This document shows positions 25,659 through 34,437 of a stretch of 64,000 nt of DNA, in pieces. The stretch is from Falsiroseomonas bella (GTDB lineage: Bacteria; Pseudomonadota; Alphaproteobacteria; Acetobacterales; Acetobacteraceae). The notes beneath the pieces were generated by a model. That model worked only from the letters and a program-made list of their open reading frames with translations. It searched no databases and was not told where the DNA came from. A program made the position numbers and the translations under genes. Every line of letters starts with the position of its first letter. The stretch's first letter is position 1. The stretch is from assembly GCF_003173615.1 (NCBI RefSeq), contig NZ_QGNA01000002.1:558001-622000 (forward strand). Direction: 5' to 3'.

Positions 25659-28216
25659 GAGGTGGGCGTGGCCAGGCCTTTCGGGGCTTTCCAGGGTAGC
25701 CGGCGGCGATTGTCGCGGGCGCGGTCGCGCGGGCGACGTACACGGTCGCGATCGCCGCGGGCGGGGATGTGGTCTGTCAGCTCGGCGAGCGTCTCGCTGA
25801 AGAGTTCCGCGCCCTCCGTCACCTCCTCGACCATCGCGGCGGCTTCGGCAAGCAGCGCGTCCTCGGCGCCGCCGGCGACCCATTCGCGGCCCTTCTCGAT
25901 CAGCGAAGGCACGGCGAGCGGGGAGACGCGGTCCAGCGCGCGATGGATGATGCCGCCCCGCCGCGCGCGTTCCAGCACGAGCCCGATGCGCGCCACGTCG
26001 GTCAGGCCCGTGGCGGCTTCCTGCCGCGTGGCGCGCAGCAGGATGTGCTGCGGCTCGTGCTTGCGCAGCACGTCGTAGATCAGGTCGGCCGACATCGTCA
26101 TCTGGCGCCTGGATTTCTCCTGGTTCGGATGGTTCTTCTCGATCAGGCCCGCGACGATGGCGATGTTCCGGAAGCTGCGGCGAAGCATGGAGGAATCGGC
26201 CATCCATTCCTCCAGCTCCTCGCCCAGCAGATCCTCCTCGAACAGGCGCTCGACCCCGGTGGGCTCGAAGGCGGACCAGGCGGCCATCACGTAGTCGGTG
26301 GCGAGATAGCCGAGCGGCGCCATGCCGAGGCGTTCCATGCGCTTCGTCACCAGCATCCCCAACGTCTGGTGAGCCAGCTTCCCCTCGAAGCCATAGGCCA
26401 GCAGGAAAAACTTGCCGCCGCGGGGGAAGGTCTCGACCAGCAGCCCGTCCTTCGGCGGCAGGGTGGAGAGGTGGCGCTGCAGGCGCAGCCATTCCTGCAC
26501 CGGCTCCGGCAGGTGCTTCCACGCCTTGGGATCGGCGAGGATGCCGCGCACGCGGGCGGCGAGCCAGGTGGAGAGCGGCATGCGGCTGCCGCCATAGACG
26601 GGCACGCGCGGCTCCCCGCCGCTCGCGCGCGAGCAGAGCGCGACGAGGCCGTCCAGCCCTTCGAAGCGCAGGAGCTGGCCCGCGAAGATGAAGGCATCGC
26701 CGGGGGTCAGGGACGAGACGAACCATTCCTCGACCTCGCCCAGCACCGGCCCGCCGCGTAGCCGCACCTTCAGCATCGGCAGGTCCACGATGGTGCCGAG
26801 GTTCATCCGCAGCTGCCGTGCGACCGCGTTGGAGCGCACATGCACGCGGCCTTCGGCATCGCGGAACAGGCGGCGGAAGCGGTCGTAGTTGCTGAGCGCG
26901 TAGCCGCCATCCTCGACGAAGCGCAACGCATCGTCGAAGTTTTCGCGCGTCAGCATCGAATAGGGCGCGGCGCGCCTGACCTCGGCATAGAGATCGTCCG
27001 GCAGGAAGGGCCCGGCGACGGCAACGGCCAAAATGTGCTGGCAGAGGACGTCGAGGCCGCCGGGGCGGGGCGGGTCGCCGTCCAGTTCCTGCGCGCCGAT
27101 CGCCTGGCGCGCGGCGATGCACTCCACCACCTCGAAGCGGTTGGCGGGGACGAGCACGGCGCGGGAGGGCTCGTCCATGCGGTGATTGGCCCGGCCGATG
27201 CGCTGCAGCAGCCGCGCGACGCCCTTGGGCGCGCCGACCTGCACCACCTGGTCCACCGCGCCCCAGTCGATGCCGAGATCGAGCGAGGCGGTCGCGACCA
27301 CGGCGCGCAGCTTCCCCGCCGCCATCGCGGCTTCCACCTTGCGCCGCTGCTCGACGGTGAGCGAGCCGTGGTGCAAGCCGATCGGCAGGTTGTCGTCGTT
27401 GAGCCGCCACAGCGCCTGGAAACACAGCTCGGCCTGGGCGCGGGTGTTGACGAAGACGATGGTGACGCCGGCTTCGCGGATGCGGCGATAGACCTCCGGC
27501 ATGGTGACGAGGCCCATCTCGCCGCCCCAGGGCAGGCGGCCCTCGGGCAGCAGCAGGTCGATCTGCGGCTCCGCGCCGCCCGCGCCGACCACCAGCGCCA
27601 CGTCATCCGGGCGCGCGGTGGTGGAGAGATAGGCGCGCAGCGGATCGGGATGCGCGACGGTGGCGGAAAGCCCGACGCGCCGCATGCCGGGCACCAGCGT
27701 GGCGAGACGCGCGAGGCCGAGGGCGAGCTGGTCGCCGCGCTTGGTGCCGGCGAGGGCGTGGATCTCGTCCACCACGACTGCGCCGAGGCCGGCGAACAGC
27801 TCCGGCGCATCCTCGAGCGTCAGCAGCAGGGCGAGGGATTCCGGCGTGGTCAGCAGGATCTGCGGCGGGTCCTGGCGCTGTCGGGCGCGGCGATTGGCGG
27901 GCGTGTCCCCGGTGCGCGTCTCGATCCGCAGGCCGAGCCCCATCTGCTCGACCGGCGTCATCAGGTTGCGCGCGATGTCCACCGCGAGCGCCTTGAGCGG
28001 CGAGACATAGAGGGTGTGCAGGCCGGGTCGCGGCCTGGCGTGCAGGTCCACCAGGCTCGGCAGGAAGCCGGCAAGCGTCTTGCCGCCGCCGGTCGGCGCG
28101 ATCAGCAGCGCGCTCTCGCCGCGGCGTGCGGCATCGAGCAGCGCAAGCTGGTGCGGCCGCGGCGCCCAGCCGCGCCCGGCGAACCAGCCGGCAAAAGGTT
28201 CCGGCAATGTTCCCAT
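25655..28216 (-). CDS. Ligase-associated DNA damage response DEXH-box helicase (Lhr-like)
   Basis: 853 residues. Superfamily 2 motifs in order: Walker A APTGGGKT, motif II VVVDEIHAL, SAT motif III (GLSATVAHP), a second RecA domain with ASLDLGIDWG and motif VI LQRIGRANHRMDEPS. The long C-terminal Lhr-core region includes FEGKLAHQTLGML and ends with a Lys/Arg-rich tail. This length and architecture fit the ligase-associated helicases that unwind or remodel branched DNA. It is operonic with pdeM. Start MGTLPEPFAGW at 28216; a glycosyltransferase lies 45 nt upstream on the same strand. Confidence 0.94.
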   Translation of the reverse strand: MGTLPEPFAGWFAGRGWAPRPHQLALLDAARRGESALLIAPTGGGKTLAGFLPSLVDLHARPRPGLHTLYVSPLKALAVDIARNLMTPVEQMGLGLRIETRTGDTPANRRARQRQDPPQILLTTPESLALLLTLEDAPELFAGLGAVVVDEIHALAGTKRGDQLALGLARLATLVPGMRRVGLSATVAHPDPLRAYLSTTARPDDVALVVGAGGAEPQIDLLLPEGRLPWGGEMGLVTMPEVYRRIREAGVTIVFVNTRAQAELCFQALWRLNDDNLPIGLHHGSLTVEQRRKVEAAMAAGKLRAVVATASLDLGIDWGAVDQVVQVGAPKGVARLLQRIGRANHRMDEPSRAVLVPANRFEVVECIAARQAIGAQELDGDPPRPGGLDVLCQHILAVAVAGPFLPDDLYAEVRRAAPYSMLTRENFDDALRFVEDGGYALSNYDRFRRLFRDAEGRVHVRSNAVARQLRMNLGTIVDLPMLKVRLRGGPVLGEVEEWFVSSLTPGDAFIFAGQLLRFEGLDGLVALCSRASGGEPRVPVYGGSRMPLSTWLAARVRGILADPKAWKHLPEPVQEWLRLQRHLSTLPPKDGLLVETFPRGGKFFLLAYGFEGKLAHQTLGMLVTKRMERLGMAPLGYLATDYVMAAWSAFEPTGVERLFEEDLLGEELEEWMADSSMLRRSFRNIAIVAGLIEKNHPNQEKSRRQMTMSADLIYDVLRKHEPQHILLRATRQEAATGLTDVARIGLVLERARRGGIIHRALDRVSPLAVPSLIEKGREWVAGGAEDALLAEAAAMVEEVTEGAELFSETLAELTDHIPARGDRDRVRRPRDRARDNRRRLPWKAPKGLATPTS

Positions 28217-28261
28217 ACGGCGGCGAATATGGCGCCGCTTTCGCCAGCCGGGAAGGGCGGG

Positions 28262-29446
28262 TCAGCCCGCCGTCGCCGCGCGGTCCAGCAGCGTCTCGGC
28301 CAGGCGGCGCAACGCGGGCAGCGCGTCCGGCGCGATCTCGAGGTCGTTGCCGCGGTTGTTCGCCACCACCCAGGACTCGCCCACCTGGTCCACCACGGCG
28401 ATGGCGTAGGGGAAGCCGCGGAACATGGCGATGTCGGCATAGCTGCGGGAGCGGCGGATGTACTGGGTGCTGGTGATCTCCAGCATGGCCGTGCCGGGGC
28501 GGCAGAAGATGGCGTTGGTCAGGCCGGCGCCATGCACGCCGACGACCAGCCGCGCCTCCGCCATCAGGCGCATCTGTTCCTCGACCTTCATGCCGGTGAA
28601 GCGCACCGATTCGAGGCCGAGCGGCGCGAAGGCCTCGAGCAGCGCGTCCTCGTTCACCAGGCACCGGTTGTCCACGTCGCGGCGGGAGACCAGCAGGGCG
28701 CGGCCCGGCCCGCGCGGCATGGCCGCGACCTCGGCCGCGATGCGCTCCAGGAAGACGGCGGTGGTCGGCTTGACGCGGGTGAAGGTCTGCCCGACGCCGC
28801 GCCAGTCCAGGAAGAAGAGGCCCTGGTCCATGTCGAAGCGGGGCTTCTCCATGGCCTGCACCAGGGGCAGGAGATCGGGGAAGAAGCGGGCGATCGACTC
28901 CATCACGAAGGGCTGGGGCGCCGGCTGGCTGATGACGATGCGGTCGAGCGGGCCGAGGCCGAGGCGGCGATAGGCCGCCAGCGCCTCCAGCCGCGGCAGC
29001 GATTCCGTCATCCAGTGGAAGTAGTTGCGGAAACCGGGGGTGTGGATCAGGGCCGTGGCGCCCGGCAGGCGTGGCAGCTTGCCGCGGGCGCGCAGCAGGT
29101 CGAAGGGCGGCGCCGTCTCGCGCATCGTCTCGAAGCGGTTGTGGTGGACCGAGCCCGGCACCAGGTGCCCGCCGGCCCAGATGGCGCCGCCGTTCATCGC
29201 GGCGTCCACCGCGCGCAGCAGCGGGTCGGGCTTCAGCGGCACCGGCGCGGCGTATTGCTGCGCCATGAAGCGGCTGTCGGCGGCGAAGGCGGCCGCGCCG
29301 GAGAAGGGCGGGTGCTCCTCCTCGCGGCGGCGCAGATCCACCAGGGGAAAGGGGCGGCGCTGCAGGGTCCGGGCAGCCGGCTGCAGGCCGGGAAGGACCT
29401 CTTCCACCGCCAGGCCGCGCAGGGCGGCGGCTGCTCCGTCAGTCAT
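28262..29446 (-). CDS. Glycosyltransferase family 61 (DUF563) protein
   Basis: 394 residues with the GT61 hallmarks FRNYFHWMTESLPRLEAL, ALLVSRRDVDNRCLVNED and VVGVHGAGLTNAIFCRPG followed by TAMLEI. It has no signal peptide or membrane segment, so it acts in the cytoplasm, probably adding a sugar to a surface glycan or to a protein; the substrate is unknown. It sits between the two halves of the ligase-associated repair set and reads toward the helicase with a 45-nt gap, so it may share their transcript even though the function appears unrelated. Confidence 0.88.
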   Translation of the reverse strand: MTDGAAAALRGLAVEEVLPGLQPAARTLQRRPFPLVDLRRREEEHPPFSGAAAFAADSRFMAQQYAAPVPLKPDPLLRAVDAAMNGGAIWAGGHLVPGSVHHNRFETMRETAPPFDLLRARGKLPRLPGATALIHTPGFRNYFHWMTESLPRLEALAAYRRLGLGPLDRIVISQPAPQPFVMESIARFFPDLLPLVQAMEKPRFDMDQGLFFLDWRGVGQTFTRVKPTTAVFLERIAAEVAAMPRGPGRALLVSRRDVDNRCLVNEDALLEAFAPLGLESVRFTGMKVEEQMRLMAEARLVVGVHGAGLTNAIFCRPGTAMLEITSTQYIRRSRSYADIAMFRGFPYAIAVVDQVGESWVVANNRGNDLEIAPDALPALRRLAETLLDRAATAG

Positions 29447-29588
29447 GCGTGGGGCGAGCCCGCCTCCGCCGCGCGATCATGCCGCCTCGATCAACCACGG
29501 CCCCGGCTTACCAGCGCGGCCGGCCCGCGGGAAGCCGAGCGCGGTTGATGCGCCATGCCCGCGCCCCACATCGTGCCGGCGAGCCGAG

Positions 29589-30653
29589 ATGACAGCCCCC
29601 CACCCCGCCAGCTGGATGCGCGTGACGCCGCAGGGCCTCTACTGCGAGCCGGGCGACTTCTTCGTGGACCCGCCGCGGGCCGTGCCGCGGGCGGTGATCA
29701 CGCATGGCCATTCCGACCATGCCCGCCCCGACCACGGCGCGGTGCTGGCGACGCCCGAGACCCTGGCGATCATGCGCGCGCGGCTCGGCGAGGATCGCGC
29801 TGGGCGCGTGCAGCAGGCGCTGGCGCCGGGCGAGGCCATCACGCGCAACGGCGTCGGCATCCGGCTGGTGCCGGCCGGCCATGTGCTGGGCTCGGCGCAG
29901 GTCGTGCTGGACTGGCAAGGCAGCCGCATCGTGATCTCCGGCGATTACAAGCGCCGTCGCGACCCGAGCTGCGCGGCCTTCGAGCCGGTGCCCTGCGACG
30001 TCTTCGTCACCGAGGCCACCTTCGCCCTGCCGGTGTTCCGCCACCCCCCCGCCGAGCAGGAGGTCGCCCGGCTGCTGGAGAGCGTGCGGCTGTTCCCGGA
30101 CCGCGCGCATCTGATCGGCGTCTATGCGCTGGGCAAGTGCCAGCGGCTGATCCGGCTGCTGCGGGAAGCCGGCTGGGACCGGCCGATCTGGCTGCATGGC
30201 GGGCTGATGGCGCTCTGCGCGCTGTATGAGGAGCTGGGCGCGAAGCTCGGCGACCTCCGGCCTGTGCCGATGGAGCGCAAGCGCGGCGCCAGCGGGCAGC
30301 TGGCGGGCGAGATCGTGCTGGCGCCCTCGGGCGCCGAGGCGACGCCCTGGGTGCGGCGCCTGGCCGAGCCGGTGGTCTGCGCCGCCTCCGGCTGGATGCG
30401 GGTGCGGCAGCGGGCGAAGGCGAAGGGGGTGGAACTGCCGCTGATCGTCTCCGACCACGCCGACTGGGCGGAACTGCTGCAAACCGCGGAGGAAGTGCAG
30501 GCGCCCGAGATCTGGGTGACGCATGGGCGGGAGGATGCGCTGTGCCATGCCCTGGCGCAGCGCGGCGTGCGCGGCCGCGCGCTGCACCTGGTCGGTCGCG
30601 GCGAGGAGGACGAGGAGCCCGAGGCCGCGCCTGCCGCGGCGGACGGCGCATGA
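29589..30653 (+). CDS. Ligase-associated DNA exonuclease (MBL-fold, beta-CASP/SNM1-like)
   Basis: 354 residues. The metallo-beta-lactamase motif is THGHSDHARPDHG; later metal ligands are in AGHVLGSAQV, VISGDYKRR and SDHADWAEL. The family acts as a 3' exonuclease of the ligase-associated repair set. Its stop overlaps the start of the ligase (ATGA), giving direct coupling. ATG at 29589 is used; a shorter start at 29617 (MRVTPQG) is also possible. It has a short acidic C-terminal tail. Divergent from the glycosyltransferase. Confidence 0.93.
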   Translation: MTAPHPASWMRVTPQGLYCEPGDFFVDPPRAVPRAVITHGHSDHARPDHGAVLATPETLAIMRARLGEDRAGRVQQALAPGEAITRNGVGIRLVPAGHVLGSAQVVLDWQGSRIVISGDYKRRRDPSCAAFEPVPCDVFVTEATFALPVFRHPPAEQEVARLLESVRLFPDRAHLIGVYALGKCQRLIRLLREAGWDRPIWLHGGLMALCALYEELGAKLGDLRPVPMERKRGASGQLAGEIVLAPSGAEATPWVRRLAEPVVCAASGWMRVRQRAKAKGVELPLIVSDHADWAELLQTAEEVQAPEIWVTHGREDALCHALAQRGVRGRALHLVGRGEEDEEPEAAPAAADGA

Positions 30654-32254
30654 GCCTGCCCGCCTTCGCGTCGCTCCTGGAGCGGCTCGTCTTCACGCCG
30701 GGCCGCAACGCCAAGCTCTCTCTGCTGCGCCAGTATTTTGCTTCGTCGCCGGACCCGGATCGGGGCATCGGGCTGGCGGCGCTGACCGGGGAACTCACGC
30801 TCCGCGCGGCAAAGCCCGCGCTGGTGCGCGACCTGGTTGCGGAGCGCACCGACCCGACGCTGCTGGCGCTCAGCCACGACTATGTCGGCGATTTCGCCGA
30901 GACGGTCGCGCTGATCTGGCCGCAGCGGGAGGGCGTGAACGCGCCGCCGCCGGGCCTCGCCGAAGTGGTCGAATGCATGGAGGTGACGCCCAAGGCGGAG
31001 CTGCCGGCGATGATCGCGGGCTGGCTCGACACGCTGGATGCCAATGGGCGCTTCGCGCTGATCAAGCTCGTCACCGGCGGGCTTCGCGTCGGCGTCTCCG
31101 CCCGCCTCGCCAAGACCGCGCTCGCCGAGTGGTCCGGGCAGGAGGTGGATGCAATCGAGGAGGTCTGGCACGGGCTGGAGCCGCCCTATCGTCCGCTGTT
31201 TGCCTGGCTGGAAGGGCAGGGACCGCGGCCCGATCCGCGCGACGCGCCGGTCTTCCGCCCGCTGATGCTGGCGCATCCGCTGGAGGAGGCGGATCTCGGC
31301 ACGCTCGACCCCGCGACGCATCGCGCGGAGTGGAAATGGGACGGCATCCGCGTGCAGCTCTCGGCGACCGCGGGAGGCCAGCGCATCTGGTCTCGCGGGG
31401 CGGAGGACATCTCGGGCAGCTTCCCCGAGATCGTCGAGGCGATGGATTTCCGGGCCGTCGTGGATGGCGAGCTGCTGGTGATGCGCGACGGGGAGGTCGC
31501 GCCTTTCGCGGACCTGCAGCAGCGGCTGAACCGCAAGCTCGTCTCGGCGCGGATGATGGCGCAATACCCTGTGGCGGTGCGGCTCTACGACATGCTGTTC
31601 GAGGGCGAGGAGGATCTGCGCACGTTGCCCTTCGATGCGCGCCGTGCGCGGCTCGAGGACTGGTTCGCGCGCACGCGGCCCGCGCGCATGGACCTCTCCG
31701 AGATGGTGCCCTTCGACAGCGTGCCGCAACTTGAGGAAATCCGGGCCGGTGCGCGGGAGGCGGCGATCGAGGGGCTGATGATCAAGCGCGCCGACAGCGC
31801 CTATGTCGCCGGGCGCGTGAAGGGGCTGTGGTGGAAGTGGAAGCGCGCGCCGCTCAGCGTGGATGCGGTGCTGATGTATGCGCAGCGCGGCCACGGCAAG
31901 CGCAGCAGCTACTATTCCGACTACACCTTCGGCCTGTGGCGGCCGGACGGGCAGGGCGGCGAGGAGCTGGTGCCGGTCGGCAAGGCCTATTCCGGCTACA
32001 CCGACCAGGAGCTGCTCTGGCTGGATCGCTGGATCCGCAACAACACCACGGCGCGCTTCGGTCCGGTGCGGGAGGTGGAGAAGGGGCTGGTGATGGAGGT
32101 GGAGTTCGATGCGGCGCAGCGCAGCACGCGCCACAAATCGGGCGTCGCGCTGCGCTTCCCGCGCATCGCCCGCATCCGGCGCGACAAGCCGGCGGCGGAG
32201 GCCGACCGGCTCGACACGCTGGAGCGGATGATCGTCGGCGCGGCGGAGGAATAG
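30650..32254 (+). CDS. ATP-dependent DNA ligase of the ligase-associated repair set
   Basis: 534 residues. It has an N-terminal helical DNA-binding domain, then the adenylation domain with nucleophile Lys229 in EWKWDGIRVQL, followed by VVDGELLV (motif III), VRLYDMLFEGEED, IEGLMIKRADS (motif IV) and WWKWKRAPLSVDAVL (motif V), and a C-terminal OB fold. It seals nicks with ATP. Its start overlaps the exonuclease stop. Bacteria also carry the essential NAD-dependent LigA, so this enzyme serves repair. It is longer than the minimal LigC type because of the N-terminal domain. Confidence 0.95.
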   Translation: MSLPAFASLLERLVFTPGRNAKLSLLRQYFASSPDPDRGIGLAALTGELTLRAAKPALVRDLVAERTDPTLLALSHDYVGDFAETVALIWPQREGVNAPPPGLAEVVECMEVTPKAELPAMIAGWLDTLDANGRFALIKLVTGGLRVGVSARLAKTALAEWSGQEVDAIEEVWHGLEPPYRPLFAWLEGQGPRPDPRDAPVFRPLMLAHPLEEADLGTLDPATHRAEWKWDGIRVQLSATAGGQRIWSRGAEDISGSFPEIVEAMDFRAVVDGELLVMRDGEVAPFADLQQRLNRKLVSARMMAQYPVAVRLYDMLFEGEEDLRTLPFDARRARLEDWFARTRPARMDLSEMVPFDSVPQLEEIRAGAREAAIEGLMIKRADSAYVAGRVKGLWWKWKRAPLSVDAVLMYAQRGHGKRSSYYSDYTFGLWRPDGQGGEELVPVGKAYSGYTDQELLWLDRWIRNNTTARFGPVREVEKGLVMEVEFDAAQRSTRHKSGVALRFPRIARIRRDKPAAEADRLDTLERMIVGAAEE

Positions 32255-32271
32255 GGCGCCGCGCCCACGGT

Positions 32272-32793
32272 TCAGGCCGGCTTCGCGCCGCTCTCGGCGA
32301 TGGCCGCGTGTGCCGAGGCCAGCGCCTCGCGGATCTTCGCTTCCTTCGTCTCGTCGAAGGAGCTGCGCATCAGCGTGCCGCCCGAGCCTTCGAGCGCCGG
32401 CAGCACCTTGTCCGCCGTGACCTTGCGGATCAGCAGGAACAGCGCGGCGTTGCCGGCGTGCAGCTCCTTCGCCACGTCCTTCATGAATTGGTCGTTGATG
32501 CCGACATCGGTGAGCTTGCCGCTGAGCGCGCCTGAAGCCGCGCCGATCGCCGCACCGGCCAGCGGCATCAGGAAGATCAGCCCGATCAGCGTGCCCCAGA
32601 GCGTGCCGCCCGCGGCGCCGGCGAGCGTCGGGCTGAACAGCTGGTTCAGCTTCACCTCGCCATTCGGCTGCTTCACCGCGACCACCGCGTCGCCGAGCTC
32701 GATCAGGTATTCGCGCTGCAGGCCGATCAGCTTGCTGCGCATGTCCTCGGCCTGCTTCTCGGTCGGGAAACTGATGACCACAAGGTCCGCCAT
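32272..32793 (-). CDS. DUF1269 family membrane-associated protein
   Basis: 173 residues starting MADLVVISFPTEKQAEDM, with GAGGAGG upstream of the ATG. The central glycine-rich hydrophobic hairpin (GGTLWGTLIGLIFLMPLAGA) is the DUF1269 hallmark. The flanks are hydrophilic with ferredoxin-like strands (DAVVAVKQPNGEVKLNQ, AALFLLIRKVTADKV). Function is not known; members are often linked to stress response. Convergent with the DNA ligase, with only 17 nt between stops. Confidence 0.87.
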   Translation of the reverse strand: MADLVVISFPTEKQAEDMRSKLIGLQREYLIELGDAVVAVKQPNGEVKLNQLFSPTLAGAAGGTLWGTLIGLIFLMPLAGAAIGAASGALSGKLTDVGINDQFMKDVAKELHAGNAALFLLIRKVTADKVLPALEGSGGTLMRSSFDETKEAKIREALASAHAAIAESGAKPA

Positions 32794-33001
32794 GTCCTGC
32801 CTCCTCTTGCCGCGCGGGCAGCGCGGCTGCCGGCAGCAAAGCACGGCCGGCGGCGGCGGCGCAGGCCCGGCTGCATCCAAATTGTGCGGAGCGTCCCTTT
32901 CGCGGCGCGGCGGTTGGCGGCGGTTGGCGGCGCGCGCCGGCGCGCATTAGGCTTGCGCGCCCCAAGGCTGCGCCGGGGCAGAGCTGGGGAGGCACGGGAG
33001 C

Positions 33002-33598
33002 ATGAGCGAGGTCGGGGCAGAGACGCAGCGGCCGGCCGCGCCCGCGCCGCCAGCCATGGCCGAGCCGGCCGCGTCCAACTGGCGCCGCACCGCGCTGGTG
33101 CATCTGGCCATGGTGGTCGCGGCGCTGCTCGGCATCGCCTACACCAGCCTGGCGCGCCCCGCGGCGGACCAGCCGGGCGGCGGCGTGTTCTGGGTGTGGA
33201 TCGCCCTGGTGCCGGCCTATTTCGCGGCCTGCCTCTGGCATGGCTGGGCCCGCGCATCGGCAGAGCGCATGCGCACCCGGCTGGTCGTCACCCAGGCGCT
33301 GCACTGGCTGGCCTTCCTCGTCGCCATGTACGTGATGCTCACGCCCGAGGTCCGGGGCGTGCTCAACGACAACGCGGTCGGGCTGATGCTGCTGAGCCTG
33401 CTGGCGATGGGAACCTTCGTGGCCGGCGTGCATGCCTGGTCGGCGGCGATCTGCGCCACGGGCGTGCTGCTGGCGCTCGCGATCCCGGTGATCGCCTGGC
33501 TGGACGAGAACGTCGTGCTGCTGCTGGTCGGGCTCAGCCTGGTGGTGCTGGTCGGCGGCGCCGTCCTCTACTACCGGCGGCTGCGCCCGGCGCATTGA
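33002..33598 (+). CDS. Integral membrane protein of unknown function
   Basis: 198 residues. After a Pro/Ala-rich cytoplasmic N-terminus (1-28), about five hydrophobic helices follow: ALVHLAMVVAALLGIAY, VFWVWIALVPAYFAACLW, TQALHWLAFLVAMYVML, AVGLMLLSLLAMGTFVAG, and a final pair around VLLALAIPVIAW and VVLLLVGLSLVVLVGGAV. It ends with a basic tail (YYRRLRPAH). No recognised domain. A GGGGAGG ribosome binding site stands before the ATG. The HpcH aldolase follows 52 nt downstream and may share the transcript. Confidence 0.78.
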   Translation: MSEVGAETQRPAAPAPPAMAEPAASNWRRTALVHLAMVVAALLGIAYTSLARPAADQPGGGVFWVWIALVPAYFAACLWHGWARASAERMRTRLVVTQALHWLAFLVAMYVMLTPEVRGVLNDNAVGLMLLSLLAMGTFVAGVHAWSAAICATGVLLALAIPVIAWLDENVVLLLVGLSLVVLVGGAVLYYRRLRPAH

Positions 33599-33650
33599 CC
33601 CGCGCCCTTCGCGGTGGTGCCCTCCCGGCGCCACAGCGAGGAAGCGCGCC

Positions 33651-34433
33651 ATGCCCATCGTCCCGAACCAGGTCCGCAAGCGCCTCGAGGAGGGCGGGCT
33701 CGCGCTCGGCTTCGGCGTGCACAACCTGCGCGGCAGCGCCGTCGGCATGATCGCGGCGGCCAGCGGCTTCGACTGGCTGTTCATCGACATGGAGCACGGC
33801 GCGATGAGCGTGGACGACGCCACGCGCATCTCCATCGCCGCGCTGAGCCAGGGCGTCACGCCGATCGTGCGCGTCTGCAAGGATGCGCTGTCGGAGGGCA
33901 CGCGCTGCCTGGACAACGGTGCGATGGGCGTGGTGGTGCCGCATGTGGACACGCCGGAGGAGGCGCGGGCGGTGGTGCAGGCCTACCGCTTCCCGCCCAC
34001 GGGCATGCGCAGCTGGGGTGGCCCGCCCTTCGCCTATGGCCTGGCGGCGGTGGACCCGGCCAAGGCCCAGGCCGAGCTCAATGCCGAGATCCTGGTCGTC
34101 TGCATGGTGGAAACGCCCGAATCGGTTGCGAATGCCGATGCCATCGCCGCCGTGCCGGGGGTGGACGTGCTGCTGATCGGCACTTCCGATTTGACGGCGA
34201 CCATGGGCATCGCCGGCCAGTTCGGCCACCCGGATGTGCGCCGCGCCTATGAGACCGTCGCCGCCGCCTGCGCGAAGCATGGCAAGGTGATGGGCATGGG
34301 CGGCGTCTATGACGAGAAGGTCGCGCCCGACTACATCCGGCTCGGTGCCCGCTTCATCCTCTCGGGCTCCGACCACGCCTTCCTCATGGCCGGCGCCACC
34401 GCGCGCGCGAAATTCCTGCGCGGCCTCGGATAG
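33651..34433 (+). CDS. HpcH/HpaI family aldolase
   Basis: 260 residues. These Mg/Mn-dependent class II aldolases cleave 4-hydroxy-2-oxo acids to pyruvate and an aldehyde. Motifs: FDWLFIDMEHGAMS (metal Glu and base His), VRVCKDALSEGTRCLDNG, MGVVVPHVDTPEEARAVV and the YRFPPTGMRSWGG loop. Second metal site region: MVETPESVANADAI and LLIGTSDLTATMG. Substrate cannot be told from sequence. Nearly abuts the convergent glutaminase (4 nt between stops). Confidence 0.92.
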   Translation: MPIVPNQVRKRLEEGGLALGFGVHNLRGSAVGMIAAASGFDWLFIDMEHGAMSVDDATRISIAALSQGVTPIVRVCKDALSEGTRCLDNGAMGVVVPHVDTPEEARAVVQAYRFPPTGMRSWGGPPFAYGLAAVDPAKAQAELNAEILVVCMVETPESVANADAIAAVPGVDVLLIGTSDLTATMGIAGQFGHPDVRRAYETVAAACAKHGKVMGMGGVYDEKVAPDYIRLGARFILSGSDHAFLMAGATARAKFLRGLG

Positions 34434-34437
34434 CGGG

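Noticed and set aside
26840-29548. Plus-strand 902-codon open frame
   Set aside because: Antisense to the DEXH helicase and glycosyltransferase, both of which have full family motifs.
30122-33952. Minus-strand 1,276-codon open frame
   Set aside because: Antisense to the MBL exonuclease, DNA ligase and membrane protein genes; no motif and Arg/His-rich.
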